From an uncultured Labedella sp. (GTDB taxonomy: Bacteria > Actinomycetota > Actinomycetes > Actinomycetales > Microbacteriaceae): a stretch of 5,804 bases of DNA. A program made the translations under genes and the position numbers. Within the stretch, counting starts at the first letter, position 1; each line of letters opens with the position of its first letter. Below the pieces are notes generated by a model. The model was not told where the DNA came from. It made no database searches and worked only from the letters and a program-made list of their open reading frames with translations. The stretch covers positions 1 through 5,804 of the forward strand of contig CAKTZW010000143.1 of NCBI GenBank assembly GCA_934636065.1, written 5' to 3'. This document shows positions 1-5,804 of the stretch, one piece after another.

Positions 1-1678
1 GCCGAGGAAGGCCGTCCGCGCTGAATCCCGCGACCGCGACGTGGGTGTCCGGCATGTCCCTGAGCGCGTCGAGGGCGTCGACGATCGACACGGTCCCATC
101 GGCCGCGACGGACGAGCGGATCCGTTCGATGACCTCGTCGCTCAGTCGGGACGATCGGACGTCGCGCCGCTCGAGCCACGTCGCGAGTCCGCGGAGCTCG
201 CGGAGGTCGCGGACGCCGATGCGCCAGCGCGGTCCGGACAGCACGCGGATGAGCGCCGAACCCGCCGACGGGTCATGGCAGACGCGCAGAGCGGACACGA
301 GATCGGTGATCTCGGGAGACGAGAGCAGCCCCCCGAGTCCGAGGATCCGGTGGGGCACTCCCCGATCCCCGAGCGCGCGAGCGAACAGATCCATGTGACG
401 CCGGACGCGGAAGAGGATCGCGGCCGTCGGGGGCGCGTCGGCGCCCCGTCCGGTGGCGACCACCGCGGCCATCCACTCGGCGACCCGCCGTGCTTCCTCC
501 TCGATGTCCTCCGCGTAGGCGACGGTGAGCGCACCCGTTCCCACGCCCGGGCGCGCGACCAGCTCGGGGACGGGCATGCCGTTGCCGCCCCTGAGCGGCT
601 CGACGAGCGCGTTGGCGGCGTCGAGGATCGCCGTGTCGTTGCGCCAACTCGTCGACAGCGTGTAGGTCTCGACGGGCGTGGCGCGCGCGAAGTCGGTGCC
701 GAAGCGGGAGAGGTTGTCGGCGCTCGCGCCGCGCCAGCCGTAGATCGACTGGTGCGGGTCGCCGACCGCCATGACCGAGTGGTCGGCGAACAGCAGGGAC
801 AGCAGTCGTGTCTGCACGACGGACGTGTCCTGGTACTCGTCGAGGATGACCGCGCGGTAGCGAGTGCGCATCGCCGTGACGATGGACGGGTCCCGTTCGC
901 ACGCCGCGAGCGCCAGCGCCACCTGGTCGGAGAACTCCACGAGCCCACGACGCCGTTTCTCCTCGGCGAAGCGCTCGGCGAGGTCCGTGAGCGGGCCGAG
1001 GGCCGAGACCGTGTCGACCGCCTCGACGACCTGGGCGTAGGGAGTGCGCTTCGACCCGCCGAACGGGAGGTCGGCGAGCGTCGCGAACTGCTCGACGAGT
1101 CGGCGGACGTCGTCGCCGCGCGCGATGTTGTCGGCGAGCGCGCGCGACAGGCTCACGACGGCCTCCGTGACCTTGTCGATCGACTTGCCGATTCCGACCA
1201 ACCGGTCGTCGCCGTGCTCCACGACCACGCGTCGGGCCAGGCGCCACGCGGCCGCATCGCTCAGGAGGGCCGATTCGGGGTCACGGCCGACCAGGAGGGC
1301 GTTCTCCCGGAACAGCCCGTCGGCGAAGGAGTTGTAGGTCGAGACCGTTGGACGATCGAAGACGTCGTCAGCGTCGGTGTCGAGGATGCCGGCGGCGCGG
1401 CCGTCCTGCAGGCGGCGTTGCACCCGCTCCGCGAGTTCCCCGGCGGCCTTGCGTGTGAACGTCAGACCGAGGATCTCCGCCGGGGCCGCCTCGCCGTTGG
1501 CGACGAGCCACACCGCGCGGTTCGCCATCGTCTCGGTCTTCCCGCTGCCCGCACCGGCGACGACGATGGAGGGAGACGACGGGGACTCGATGACGCCGAC
1601 CTGTTCGGCCGTGGGCGACGGGAGTCCGAGCACGTCGGCGATGGCCGCCGCCGTGCGCCGGGGACCGATCGCCGTCAT
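1..1678 (-). CDS. adnB: AdnB-like UvrD-family ATP-dependent DNA helicase subunit, partial (C-terminus beyond window)
   Basis: Probable motor subunit of the AdnAB helicase-nuclease, which unwinds and resects double-strand DNA ends in actinobacteria. Only the N-terminal 559 residues lie in the window. The superfamily 1A motifs appear in order: a Q-motif-like PTAEQ (22-26), Walker A GAGSGKT (42-48), motif Ia LTFTRKAA (72-79), Walker B/motif II DEYQDT (280-285), motif III GDPHQSIYGWRGA (306-318) and a motif-IV-like LSTSWRND (341-348). All expected catalytic residues are present, so this half should be an active motor. The visible part ends at a GFSADGLPR segment, where the 2B region begins in these proteins; motifs V and VI and the expected C-terminal nuclease lie outside. 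The ATG overlaps the stop of the upstream gene as ATGA with no clear Shine-Dalgarno, so translation is probably coupled. UvrD1/PcrA and UvrD2 are less likely because the partner is a nuclease-bearing helicase and the SWRN-type motif is AdnB-like. Confidence 0.88.
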   Translation of the reverse strand, partial: MTAIGPRRTAAAIADVLGLPSPTAEQVGVIESPSSPSIVVAGAGSGKTETMANRAVWLVANGEAAPAEILGLTFTRKAAGELAERVQRRLQDGRAAGILDTDADDVFDRPTVSTYNSFADGLFRENALLVGRDPESALLSDAAAWRLARRVVVEHGDDRLVGIGKSIDKVTEAVVSLSRALADNIARGDDVRRLVEQFATLADLPFGGSKRTPYAQVVEAVDTVSALGPLTDLAERFAEEKRRRGLVEFSDQVALALAACERDPSIVTAMRTRYRAVILDEYQDTSVVQTRLLSLLFADHSVMAVGDPHQSIYGWRGASADNLSRFGTDFARATPVETYTLSTSWRNDTAILDAANALVEPLRGGNGMPVPELVARPGVGTGALTVAYAEDIEEEARRVAEWMAAVVATGRGADAPPTAAILFRVRRHMDLFARALGDRGVPHRILGLGGLLSSPEITDLVSALRVCHDPSAGSALIRVLSGPRWRIGVRDLRELRGLATWLERRDVRSSRLSDEVIERIRSSVAADGTVSIVDALDALRDMPDTHVAVAGFSADGLPR

Positions 1679-4600
1679 GAGGTGACCGGCCCGATGACGT
1701 GGACGCGGCACCGACCGAAGGAGAACGGATCGCTGCAGTGCGACGAGACATGGGCGAGGAACTCCGCGCCGGACATCTCCAGGGCCGTGTGCGCGATGCC
1801 GGCGCGGAATCCGGCGGCCTCCTCCTCCGAGAACGGAGCCTGCCGCGGCTCGTAGAACGGCTTCGTCTTCGCCGTGCCGGCCAGGACGACGAGCTTGGCG
1901 CCGGCTCCCTGCCGACCGTCGGCGCCAGGGACGACGCCCTCGTGGAAGGCGAGCTGGTACGCCCCGAGCTGCGGATTATCCACGACGCCGCGATCGGTCT
2001 TGGCCTCGTTCTTGCCCGTCTTCACGTCGACGATGTCGATGCTGCCGTCGCTCAGGAGCTCGACGCGGTCGATCGTGCCGCGGAGGACGGCCAGGGCCGG
2101 CGCGTCGTGGCGTCGCTCGCCGCCCGCGCCGGGTAGGTCGAGCCCCGCCGATTCGTCTGCCGTGCGGTGCTCCGCGAGCGGGATCGGGAGCTCGAAGGCG
2201 AGCTCCTTGCCGATGACGGTTCCTCCCCGCGCCTCGAACGCCGCGACGTACTCGCCGAGGCGACGGGCGAGGTCCTTCGCCCGGATCTCCTCGAGGCGCG
2301 ACTGCCACTCCGCCTCGAAGGGCAGCTCGCTCCAGCGCGCACGCATCGCACGCCAGATCTCCTCGGCGTCCGGCGTCTCCACCGCTTCCGCCACCTCGTG
2401 CAGGATCGTCCCGAGACCCGAGGCGACGCTCGATGTGGACCCGCCCAGCTCGTCGATGAGCCAGTTCAGACCGCACGTGCGGAACGCGTGGACCCGCGAG
2501 GGAGACACGCGCACCGTCTCCTCCGCACCGACGAGCGGCGCATCCGTCGAGGCCGCGAGCAGCCCGGACCACTCCTCCGGGGAGGCGCCGTCGACGCCTT
2601 CCTCGGCGAGGCGCGCGAGCGAGATCGCCGCGCGCTCCGCCACAGCGTGCTCCCCGCGCTCGAGCGCCACGGTGAGGTCGCGCCGCAGCCTCGCGGCGAG
2701 CCCGCGCAGGGACAGCGGGTGCCGTTCGACGAGCCCATCGGTCGGAGGCGGGAAGAGCGGGAGGAACGGACTCGGCGACGAGTCCTCGCCCGCGACGGCG
2801 CTGACGACGAGTCGCTCGCGAGCGCGGGAGACCGTCCGCGCGAGCAGGCGCAGCTCGTCGTGCAGTACCAGCGCGCGAGCATCCGAGGGCGTCGGGTCCA
2901 TGCCCGCGGCCGCATCGGCGAGCGATCCGCTCGAGAGCAGCGTGCCCCGCTGCCTCATGTTGGGCCAGCCGTGCTCCTGGAGTCCGCACACGACCACCGT
3001 GTCGAAGTCCCGGTCGACCGTGCCGACGGGCGTCGTGATGACGACGGCCGATCCCGCGGCGCGCGGGGCGAGAGTGTCCTCCGGGAGGTCCGATTCCGTG
3101 AGCTGCTCGAGGAAGTGTGCGGGCGTGTCCCCCGGCGATCGTTCGACAGCCCGGCGTGCCGCTGCGAACAGGGCGACGACGGCGTCCAGCGTGCGGTTCG
3201 CCTCGTCCGCCGCGAGACCCGAGCCGCGGGACTGCTCGACGAGGGGACGCTCCAGCCTGCTGCGCTCCCACAGGCCCCAGAGCAGCTCCTCGATCGTCGC
3301 ACCGGCCGAGGCCGCTGCAGCGGCCGAGCGCAGGCTGTCGGCGAGCGCTTGGGCCTTCCGACCGTGTCGGGTGTCGAGCTCCGCGAGCGACCCGGGGAGC
3401 TGCAGTGCCTCGAGGAGCAGTTCGGCCGCCGGCCGGGAGCCGCCGCTGTCGGCCTCTCGCTGACGCAGGGCCGCGCGGAGCCGACGGAGCTCCACTCGGT
3501 CGAACCCGCCGAGAACCCCGGTGAGGAGCTCGGTCGCCGCCCCGTCGTCGAGCGGGCGGACCCCGATCGCGATCCGGGTCGCGAGCACGAAGGCGAGGAC
3601 GGAGGGCTCGTCGCGGAGAGCCGTGCCACCGGCGAGCACGCGAGTCGGCACCTCCAGTCCCGCAAGTCCTCGTTCGAGCGCCGCGATCTGGGACCTGCTG
3701 CGGACGACGACGGCCATGTCGTGCCAGGGCACCCCCGCGAAGACATGGCGTTCGCGCAGTTCCCGCGCCACGATCGCGACCTGCTCGGCGACGCTCGCGG
3801 GCGTCGTGACGAGGACCGAGCCGGCGCCCGCATGCTCGGGGCGCCGCACGCGGCGCTGAGCTCCAGCGCCGGCCGTGCCGATGCGCGCCACGATCCGCTC
3901 GTAGACCCCGCCGAGCTGCCGGGTCCCGCGGTAGCAGGTGCCGAGAACGACGGTCGACGCCGGAGCGCCGAGCACCTGCGCCAGGCGGGAGACGACGCCG
4001 GGACTCGCCCCGCGGAAGCCTCCGGTCGCGACGTCGGGGTCGCCGGCCGCGATCACCGCGACTCCTCGTCGCGCGAACGCCGCGAGAAGCTCGGCGCCCG
4101 CCGCACTCAGTTCCTCGGCGTCGTCGACGACGAGGGTCCGGAGGCGCGCGAACGGACCCAGGCCGGTCCCGGCCGCTCCGGCCTCCTCCACGATCTCGGT
4201 GGCCCGGTGCACGAGCTCGGTCGAGTCGTAGAACTGGTCGCGGAAACTGTCGACGACATCCTGGTACTGCCGGATGAAGCGGCCGGCGGCTCGCCACTCC
4301 GGCCTCATGCGCCGCTCGCCCAGCTCGGCGAGCAGCTCCGGAGAGACGTGCGCCTCGACCGCTCGCGCCATGAGTTCGCGGAGCTCACCACGGAAGCCGG
4401 GAAGCGCGCGCACGTCGGCGTCGAGATGGTCGGGCCAGTCGCCGCTGCGGCCATCCTCGTCGTCGCCCACGAGCAGGTCGGCGATGATGGCGTCCTGCTC
4501 TCCTCCGGTCAGCAGCCGAGGAGCGGGCAGACCCGCCGCCGCATTCCCGGCCGCCACGATCCCGAAGGCGAAGGAGGGCAGAGCGCGAGCGAGCGGACCG

Positions 4601-4950
4601 GCTGTCGGCACGGCGACGCGGAGAGCGAGCACGTCGCGCAAGCGGGTGGCGGCGCGGCGGTCCGCCGCCAGGACCAGAATCTCGTCCGTCGCATAGCCGC
4701 GAGCCTTCACGCGGTCGGCCACGAGCTCGACGACGGCCGTCGTCTTCCCCGTGCCCGGCCCGCCCAGGATCGCCAGGTGCCCCCGGTCGCGCTCGTCAAG
4801 GACGCTGCGCTGATCGTCGTCGAGGACGACGGCTGGGGAGGACGCCTCGACCGGTGAGCCGGCGACCCGAGTGGACCGCGCTCCAGCGGGCTCCGCCGAC
4901 GGGGATCCGACAGGGGCGGGCTCTCTGGCTGTCGTCGGTTCCGGGATCAC
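1675..4950 (-). CDS. adnA: AdnA-like helicase-nuclease subunit: degenerate UvrD motor fused to a PD-(D/E)XK nuclease
   Basis: Probable nuclease-bearing partner of the downstream AdnB-like motor, acting in double-strand-break resection. The 1091 aa length fits mycobacterial AdnA (a little over 1000 aa by recall). Residues 1-42 are a Pro/Ala/Glu-rich, probably disordered tail. Walker A GGPGTGKT (63-70) is intact. Motif II reads DDAEE (276-280) instead of DExQD, and motif III reads GDPDVATGGFRGA (303-315), lacking the usual Q and YGW. A motif V-like region (640-654) and motif VI RLLARTVSRAR (701-711) follow. The nuclease starts at about 815 (SPSR, C826) and carries H851, D961 in GTIDRV, D975 and K977 in DVKTGK, and Q994/Y998, the full RecB-like catalytic set. 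C1072 and C1081 near the end may bind Fe-S. The GTG start is forced: an in-frame TAG lies three codons upstream, and no ATG, GTG or TTG occurs between residue 2 and Walker A. AddB is an alternative, but gene order and paired UvrD-type motors favour AdnA. Confidence 0.88.
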   Translation of the reverse strand: MIPEPTTAREPAPVGSPSAEPAGARSTRVAGSPVEASSPAVVLDDDQRSVLDERDRGHLAILGGPGTGKTTAVVELVADRVKARGYATDEILVLAADRRAATRLRDVLALRVAVPTAGPLARALPSFAFGIVAAGNAAAGLPAPRLLTGGEQDAIIADLLVGDDEDGRSGDWPDHLDADVRALPGFRGELRELMARAVEAHVSPELLAELGERRMRPEWRAAGRFIRQYQDVVDSFRDQFYDSTELVHRATEIVEEAGAAGTGLGPFARLRTLVVDDAEELSAAGAELLAAFARRGVAVIAAGDPDVATGGFRGASPGVVSRLAQVLGAPASTVVLGTCYRGTRQLGGVYERIVARIGTAGAGAQRRVRRPEHAGAGSVLVTTPASVAEQVAIVARELRERHVFAGVPWHDMAVVVRSRSQIAALERGLAGLEVPTRVLAGGTALRDEPSVLAFVLATRIAIGVRPLDDGAATELLTGVLGGFDRVELRRLRAALRQREADSGGSRPAAELLLEALQLPGSLAELDTRHGRKAQALADSLRSAAAAASAGATIEELLWGLWERSRLERPLVEQSRGSGLAADEANRTLDAVVALFAAARRAVERSPGDTPAHFLEQLTESDLPEDTLAPRAAGSAVVITTPVGTVDRDFDTVVVCGLQEHGWPNMRQRGTLLSSGSLADAAAGMDPTPSDARALVLHDELRLLARTVSRARERLVVSAVAGEDSSPSPFLPLFPPPTDGLVERHPLSLRGLAARLRRDLTVALERGEHAVAERAAISLARLAEEGVDGASPEEWSGLLAASTDAPLVGAEETVRVSPSRVHAFRTCGLNWLIDELGGSTSSVASGLGTILHEVAEAVETPDAEEIWRAMRARWSELPFEAEWQSRLEEIRAKDLARRLGEYVAAFEARGGTVIGKELAFELPIPLAEHRTADESAGLDLPGAGGERRHDAPALAVLRGTIDRVELLSDGSIDIVDVKTGKNEAKTDRGVVDNPQLGAYQLAFHEGVVPGADGRQGAGAKLVVLAGTAKTKPFYEPRQAPFSEEEAAGFRAGIAHTALEMSGAEFLAHVSSHCSDPFSFGRCRVHVIGPVTS
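3310..3325. repeat. Perfect 16-bp palindrome inside adnA
   Basis: The sequence GGCCGCTGCAGCGGCC is identical to its reverse complement. It falls in the part of the AdnA-like gene that encodes an alanine-rich stretch (about residues 543-548), between the accessory domain of the motor and its later motifs. Alternating Ala codons of the GCC/GCG/GCT/GCA type produce such palindromes easily, so a biological role is unlikely. Confidence 0.4.
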
Positions 4951-4956
4951 GAGAAC

Positions 4957-4962
4957 ACGCTA
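4957..4962 (-). promoter_or_regulatory. -10 element TAGCGT of a probable leaderless promoter for adnAB
   Basis: Read on the minus strand, TAGCGT matches the actinobacterial TANNNT -10 pattern and is followed by exactly six bases (GTTCTC) before the GTG start of the AdnA-like gene. A -10 hexamer normally covers -12 to -7, so transcription would begin on the G of the start codon. There is no purine-rich Shine-Dalgarno in the gap. No good -35 is visible 16-19 bases upstream, which is common for actinobacterial promoters of this kind. The assignment rests on motif and spacing only. Confidence 0.5.
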
Positions 4963-4982
4963 ACCCGGGCCACCGACATCCT

Positions 4983-4997
4983 CGTCGGGCCACGACG
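4983..4997. repeat. Short inverted repeat CGTCG-N5-CGACG in the divergent intergenic region
   Basis: Five-base arms CGTCG and CGACG flank GGCCA. An overlapping alternative pairing (CCGAC at 4973-4977 with GTCGG at 4984-4988) is mutually exclusive with it. The repeat lies just upstream of the adnA -10 element, around the expected -35 and further upstream, where an operator could sit. Arms this short are common by chance in DNA of this composition, so it is recorded as structure only. Confidence 0.25.
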
Positions 4998-5065
4998 GGG
5001 ATGCCGGGAACGGGCTGTTCGCTCACGGCGAGAGCGTGCCGGACGCCCGCCCCGGCACCGTGTCG

Positions 5066-5071
5066 TAGAGT
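5066..5071 (+). promoter_or_regulatory. -10 element TAGAGT for the DUF3107/membrane-protein pair
   Basis: TAGAGT fits TANNNT and sits in the most A/T-rich stretch of the intergenic region. The predicted transcription start is near 5078, giving a leader of about 20 bases that contains the ribosome binding site of the DUF3107 gene. No strong -35 is evident; GGAC at 5041-5044 is the nearest weak resemblance and is too far away for ideal spacing. Confidence 0.45.
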
Positions 5072-5087
5072 CGTAATCCAGGCAATC

Positions 5088-5093
5088 GAAAGG
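5088..5093 (+). promoter_or_regulatory. Ribosome binding site GAAAGG for the DUF3107 gene
   Basis: GAAAGG is a partial match to the anti-Shine-Dalgarno complement and ends six bases before the GTG at 5100. It selects this GTG over longer in-frame readings further upstream, which would run into the promoter region and the divergent adnA gene. Confidence 0.6.
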
Positions 5094-5099
5094 CATCCC

Positions 5100-5324
5100 G
5101 TGGAAATCCGAATCGGTATCGCGAACAGTCCCCGCGAAGTGAGCTTCGAGTCGTCGGAGTCCATCTCGGACGTCCGGAAGACCATTCAGGCGGCGCTCGA
5201 CGACAAGAGCTCCTACTTCAGCCTCACGGATTCCAAGGGCAGCCTGTTCATCATCCCGACCGCCGGCCTCGCCTACGTCGAGGTCGGATCGGAAGACCAG
5301 CGTCGCGTCGGCTTCGTCGCCTGA
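5100..5324 (+). CDS. DUF3107 family small conserved actinobacterial protein
   Basis: Encodes 74 residues beginning VEIRIGIANSPRE and ending RRVGFVA. This matches the DUF3107 family, including TB9.4 (Rv3208A) of Mycobacterium tuberculosis as recalled. Its biochemical function is unknown. The protein is soluble and acidic, with no signal peptide, membrane segment or cysteine. It reads as an N-terminal beta strand, a central helix (about residues 21-34) and C-terminal beta strands that include FIIPTAGLAYVEV (50-62). The GTG start is chosen because the family opens with this I-x-I-G-I strand and because GAAAGG lies six bases upstream. It is the first gene of a plus-strand pair, divergent from adnAB across 149 bp, and its stop lies three bases before the next start, so the two are probably co-transcribed. 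The family call is firm; no role is proposed. Confidence 0.88.
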   Translation: MEIRIGIANSPREVSFESSESISDVRKTIQAALDDKSSYFSLTDSKGSLFIIPTAGLAYVEVGSEDQRRVGFVA

Positions 5325-5327
5325 CCC

Positions 5328-5615
5328 GTGGAACTCCTCTTCATCGCCCTGGGCGGGGCCATCATCGGCCTCGGCGTCCACTACGTCGCGCCGTGGCGTC
5401 GGGAGCGGGGAGTGCTCCTCGTCCCGGCGATCGGCGTGGCCGTCGCGGCCGTCGTGTGGCTGGGCCTGACGGTGCTCGGCTGGGCGTGGGACGGCGGGTG
5501 GATCTGGGCCGTGACCCTCGTCGTGGTCGCGCTGCTGACCGCCGTCGCCGCCGTCCTGCTCGGCCGGGTCCGCTCCGCCGCCGACGACAAGCTCCTCGCC
5601 CACCTCAGCAAGTAG
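5328..5615 (+). CDS. Small membrane protein with three predicted transmembrane helices, unknown function
   Basis: Encodes 95 residues from a GTG start. Hydrophobic segments lie at about 3-21, 29-51 and 58-79. They are separated by a basic loop (WRRER, 23-27) and a Trp/Gly-rich turn (WAWDGGW, 52-58), with a basic and polar C-terminal tail (RVRSAADDKLLAHLSK). By the positive-inside rule the WRRER loop should be cytoplasmic, placing the N-terminus outside and the C-terminal tail back in the cytoplasm only if the third helix returns inward; this topology is an inference. No enzymatic motif is visible and I do not recognise a named family. The start lies three bases after the DUF3107 stop with no clear Shine-Dalgarno, which points to translational coupling. 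High GC at third positions and the continuous hydrophobic pattern support real coding in this frame over the competing frames. Confidence 0.75.
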   Translation: MELLFIALGGAIIGLGVHYVAPWRRERGVLLVPAIGVAVAAVVWLGLTVLGWAWDGGWIWAVTLVVVALLTAVAAVLLGRVRSAADDKLLAHLSK

Positions 5616-5628
5616 CGCGACGGTCCTG

Positions 5629-5641
5629 CGGGTTCGACCCG
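5629..5641. other. Small hairpin CGGGT-TCG-ACCCG between converging genes
   Basis: A perfect five-base stem with a three-base loop begins 14 bases after the membrane-protein stop, in the 63-bp gap between two converging genes. A second five-base hairpin (CGGCG-TCA-CGCCG, 5674-5686) overlaps the stop codon of the minus-strand gene. Neither has a T-tract, so they are not canonical intrinsic terminators. They could contribute to bidirectional transcription ending, but stems this short are weak evidence. Confidence 0.2.
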
Positions 5642-5678
5642 GCCGTGCCCGGGATCGCCCGAACCGCGATCACCGGCG

Positions 5679-5804
5679 TCACGCCGTGAGGCCGAGGGCG
5701 TCCATCCGGGCCGAGTGGGCCCGGGTGATCCGCTGCAGCAGTGCGCCCGCGCCGGCCAGGTCGCCGGTGCCCGAGATGATCAGGTCGGCCAGGTCGTCGT
5801 GGTC
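5679..5804 (-). CDS. C-terminal fragment of a probable ferritin-like-fold protein (partial, start beyond window)
   Basis: The last 41 codons of a minus-strand gene enter from the right edge and end in TGA at 5681-5679. The reading begins DHDDLADLIISGTGDLAGAG and ends HSARMDALGLTA. The fragment is mostly helical, with an LLQRITRAHSARM amphipathic helix followed by a short DALGL tail. That ending resembles the ferritin-like, MiaE-related hydroxylase-type proteins that I recall lying beside DUF3107 in actinobacteria (Rv3210c in M. tuberculosis). No metal-binding ExxH motif falls within the visible part, so activity cannot be judged. The gene converges with the DUF3107/membrane pair across 63 bp. 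The reading frame is well supported by GC3 bias; the family call is moderate because so little is visible. Confidence 0.6.
   Translation of the reverse strand, partial: DHDDLADLIISGTGDLAGAGALLQRITRAHSARMDALGLTA

Noticed and set aside
41..1855. Long plus-strand open frame (604 aa) antisense to adnB, and a similar 896-aa frame at 2167-4857 antisense to adnA.
   Set aside because: Both are Arg/Asp/Gly-rich with no recognisable domain or ribosome binding site, and they mirror genes with complete helicase and nuclease motifs. High GC at third positions removes stop codons on the opposite strand, so such frames are expected.
1976..4297. A 773-aa minus-strand frame within adnA in another reading frame.
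   Set aside because: It is extremely Arg/Pro/Ala-rich and shows no motifs, whereas the 1091-aa frame over the same bases has ordered helicase and nuclease motifs.
1..4950. Possibility that the two large genes are a phage-defence helicase-nuclease pair instead of housekeeping repair.
   Set aside because: The paired UvrD-type motors, the nuclease-bearing upstream subunit, the ATGA overlap and the conserved flanking genes all fit AdnAB, and there is no mobile or defence-gene context in the window.
5008..5020. GAAC-N5-GTTC in the divergent intergenic region, resembling a LexA (SOS) box.
   Set aside because: Actinobacterial and Firmicute LexA boxes need GAAC-N4-GTTC with outer C and G. Here the spacer is five bases and the left outer base is G rather than C, so the two-fold symmetry of a LexA site is broken. 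No other candidate SOS box was seen.
4947..5603. Minus-strand 218-aa frame opposite the DUF3107 and membrane-protein genes.
   Set aside because: It is a low-complexity Asp/Gly/Arg-rich shadow that covers the intergenic promoter region and both plus-strand genes; DUF3107 is a recognised family and the membrane gene has a coherent hydrophobic pattern.
5627..5645. GGTTCGA sequence resembling a tRNA T-arm, which might mark a tRNA end or integrase attachment core.
   Set aside because: The five bases on either side of the would-be T loop do not pair, there is no acceptor, D or anticodon arm nearby, and no integrase gene or CCA end is present.

Overview
The window is high-GC DNA from an actinobacterium. 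Strong G/C preference at third codon positions, GTG starts, TANNNT-type -10 elements and the gene families present all fit Actinomycetia, and the small genes look most like Microbacteriaceae; the family-level placement is an inference from recalled protein features, not a search.

Layout. Bases 1-4950 are filled by a minus-strand, two-gene operon for a heterodimeric DNA motor-nuclease of the AdnAB type, the actinobacterial counterpart of RecBCD/AddAB for resecting double-strand breaks. The upstream gene (1675-4950, complete, 1091 aa) is the AdnA-like subunit. It has an intact Walker A, degenerate helicase motifs II and III, and a C-terminal PD-(D/E)XK nuclease. The downstream gene (1-1678, N-terminal 559 residues only) is the AdnB-like subunit with canonical UvrD-family motor motifs; it runs off the left edge. 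The two overlap by 4 bases (ATGA). A 149-bp divergent intergenic region (4951-5099) holds a probable leaderless promoter for the motor operon and a separate promoter plus ribosome binding site for a plus-strand pair: a DUF3107 protein (5100-5324, 74 aa) and a small three-helix membrane protein (5328-5615, 95 aa). The right edge (5679-5804, minus) carries the last 41 codons of what is probably a ferritin-like-fold protein converging on that pair.

How the genes work together. AdnA and AdnB form one machine: AdnB should be the translocating motor on the 3' strand, while AdnA contributes a nuclease and a largely vestigial motor. The DUF3107 and membrane genes look co-translated, but neither has a known function. 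From memory, the same broad neighbourhood (adnAB, DUF3107, ferritin-like protein) occurs in mycobacteria around Rv3201c-Rv3210c, so this is conserved actinobacterial chromosome rather than an accessory island. I saw no tRNA, rRNA, transposase, CRISPR array, attachment site or replication origin, and no convincing undescribed system. The points most worth a second look are the apparently leaderless adnA transcript, the three-cysteine (not four) nuclease domain of AdnA, and the conserved linkage of the uncharacterised small genes.
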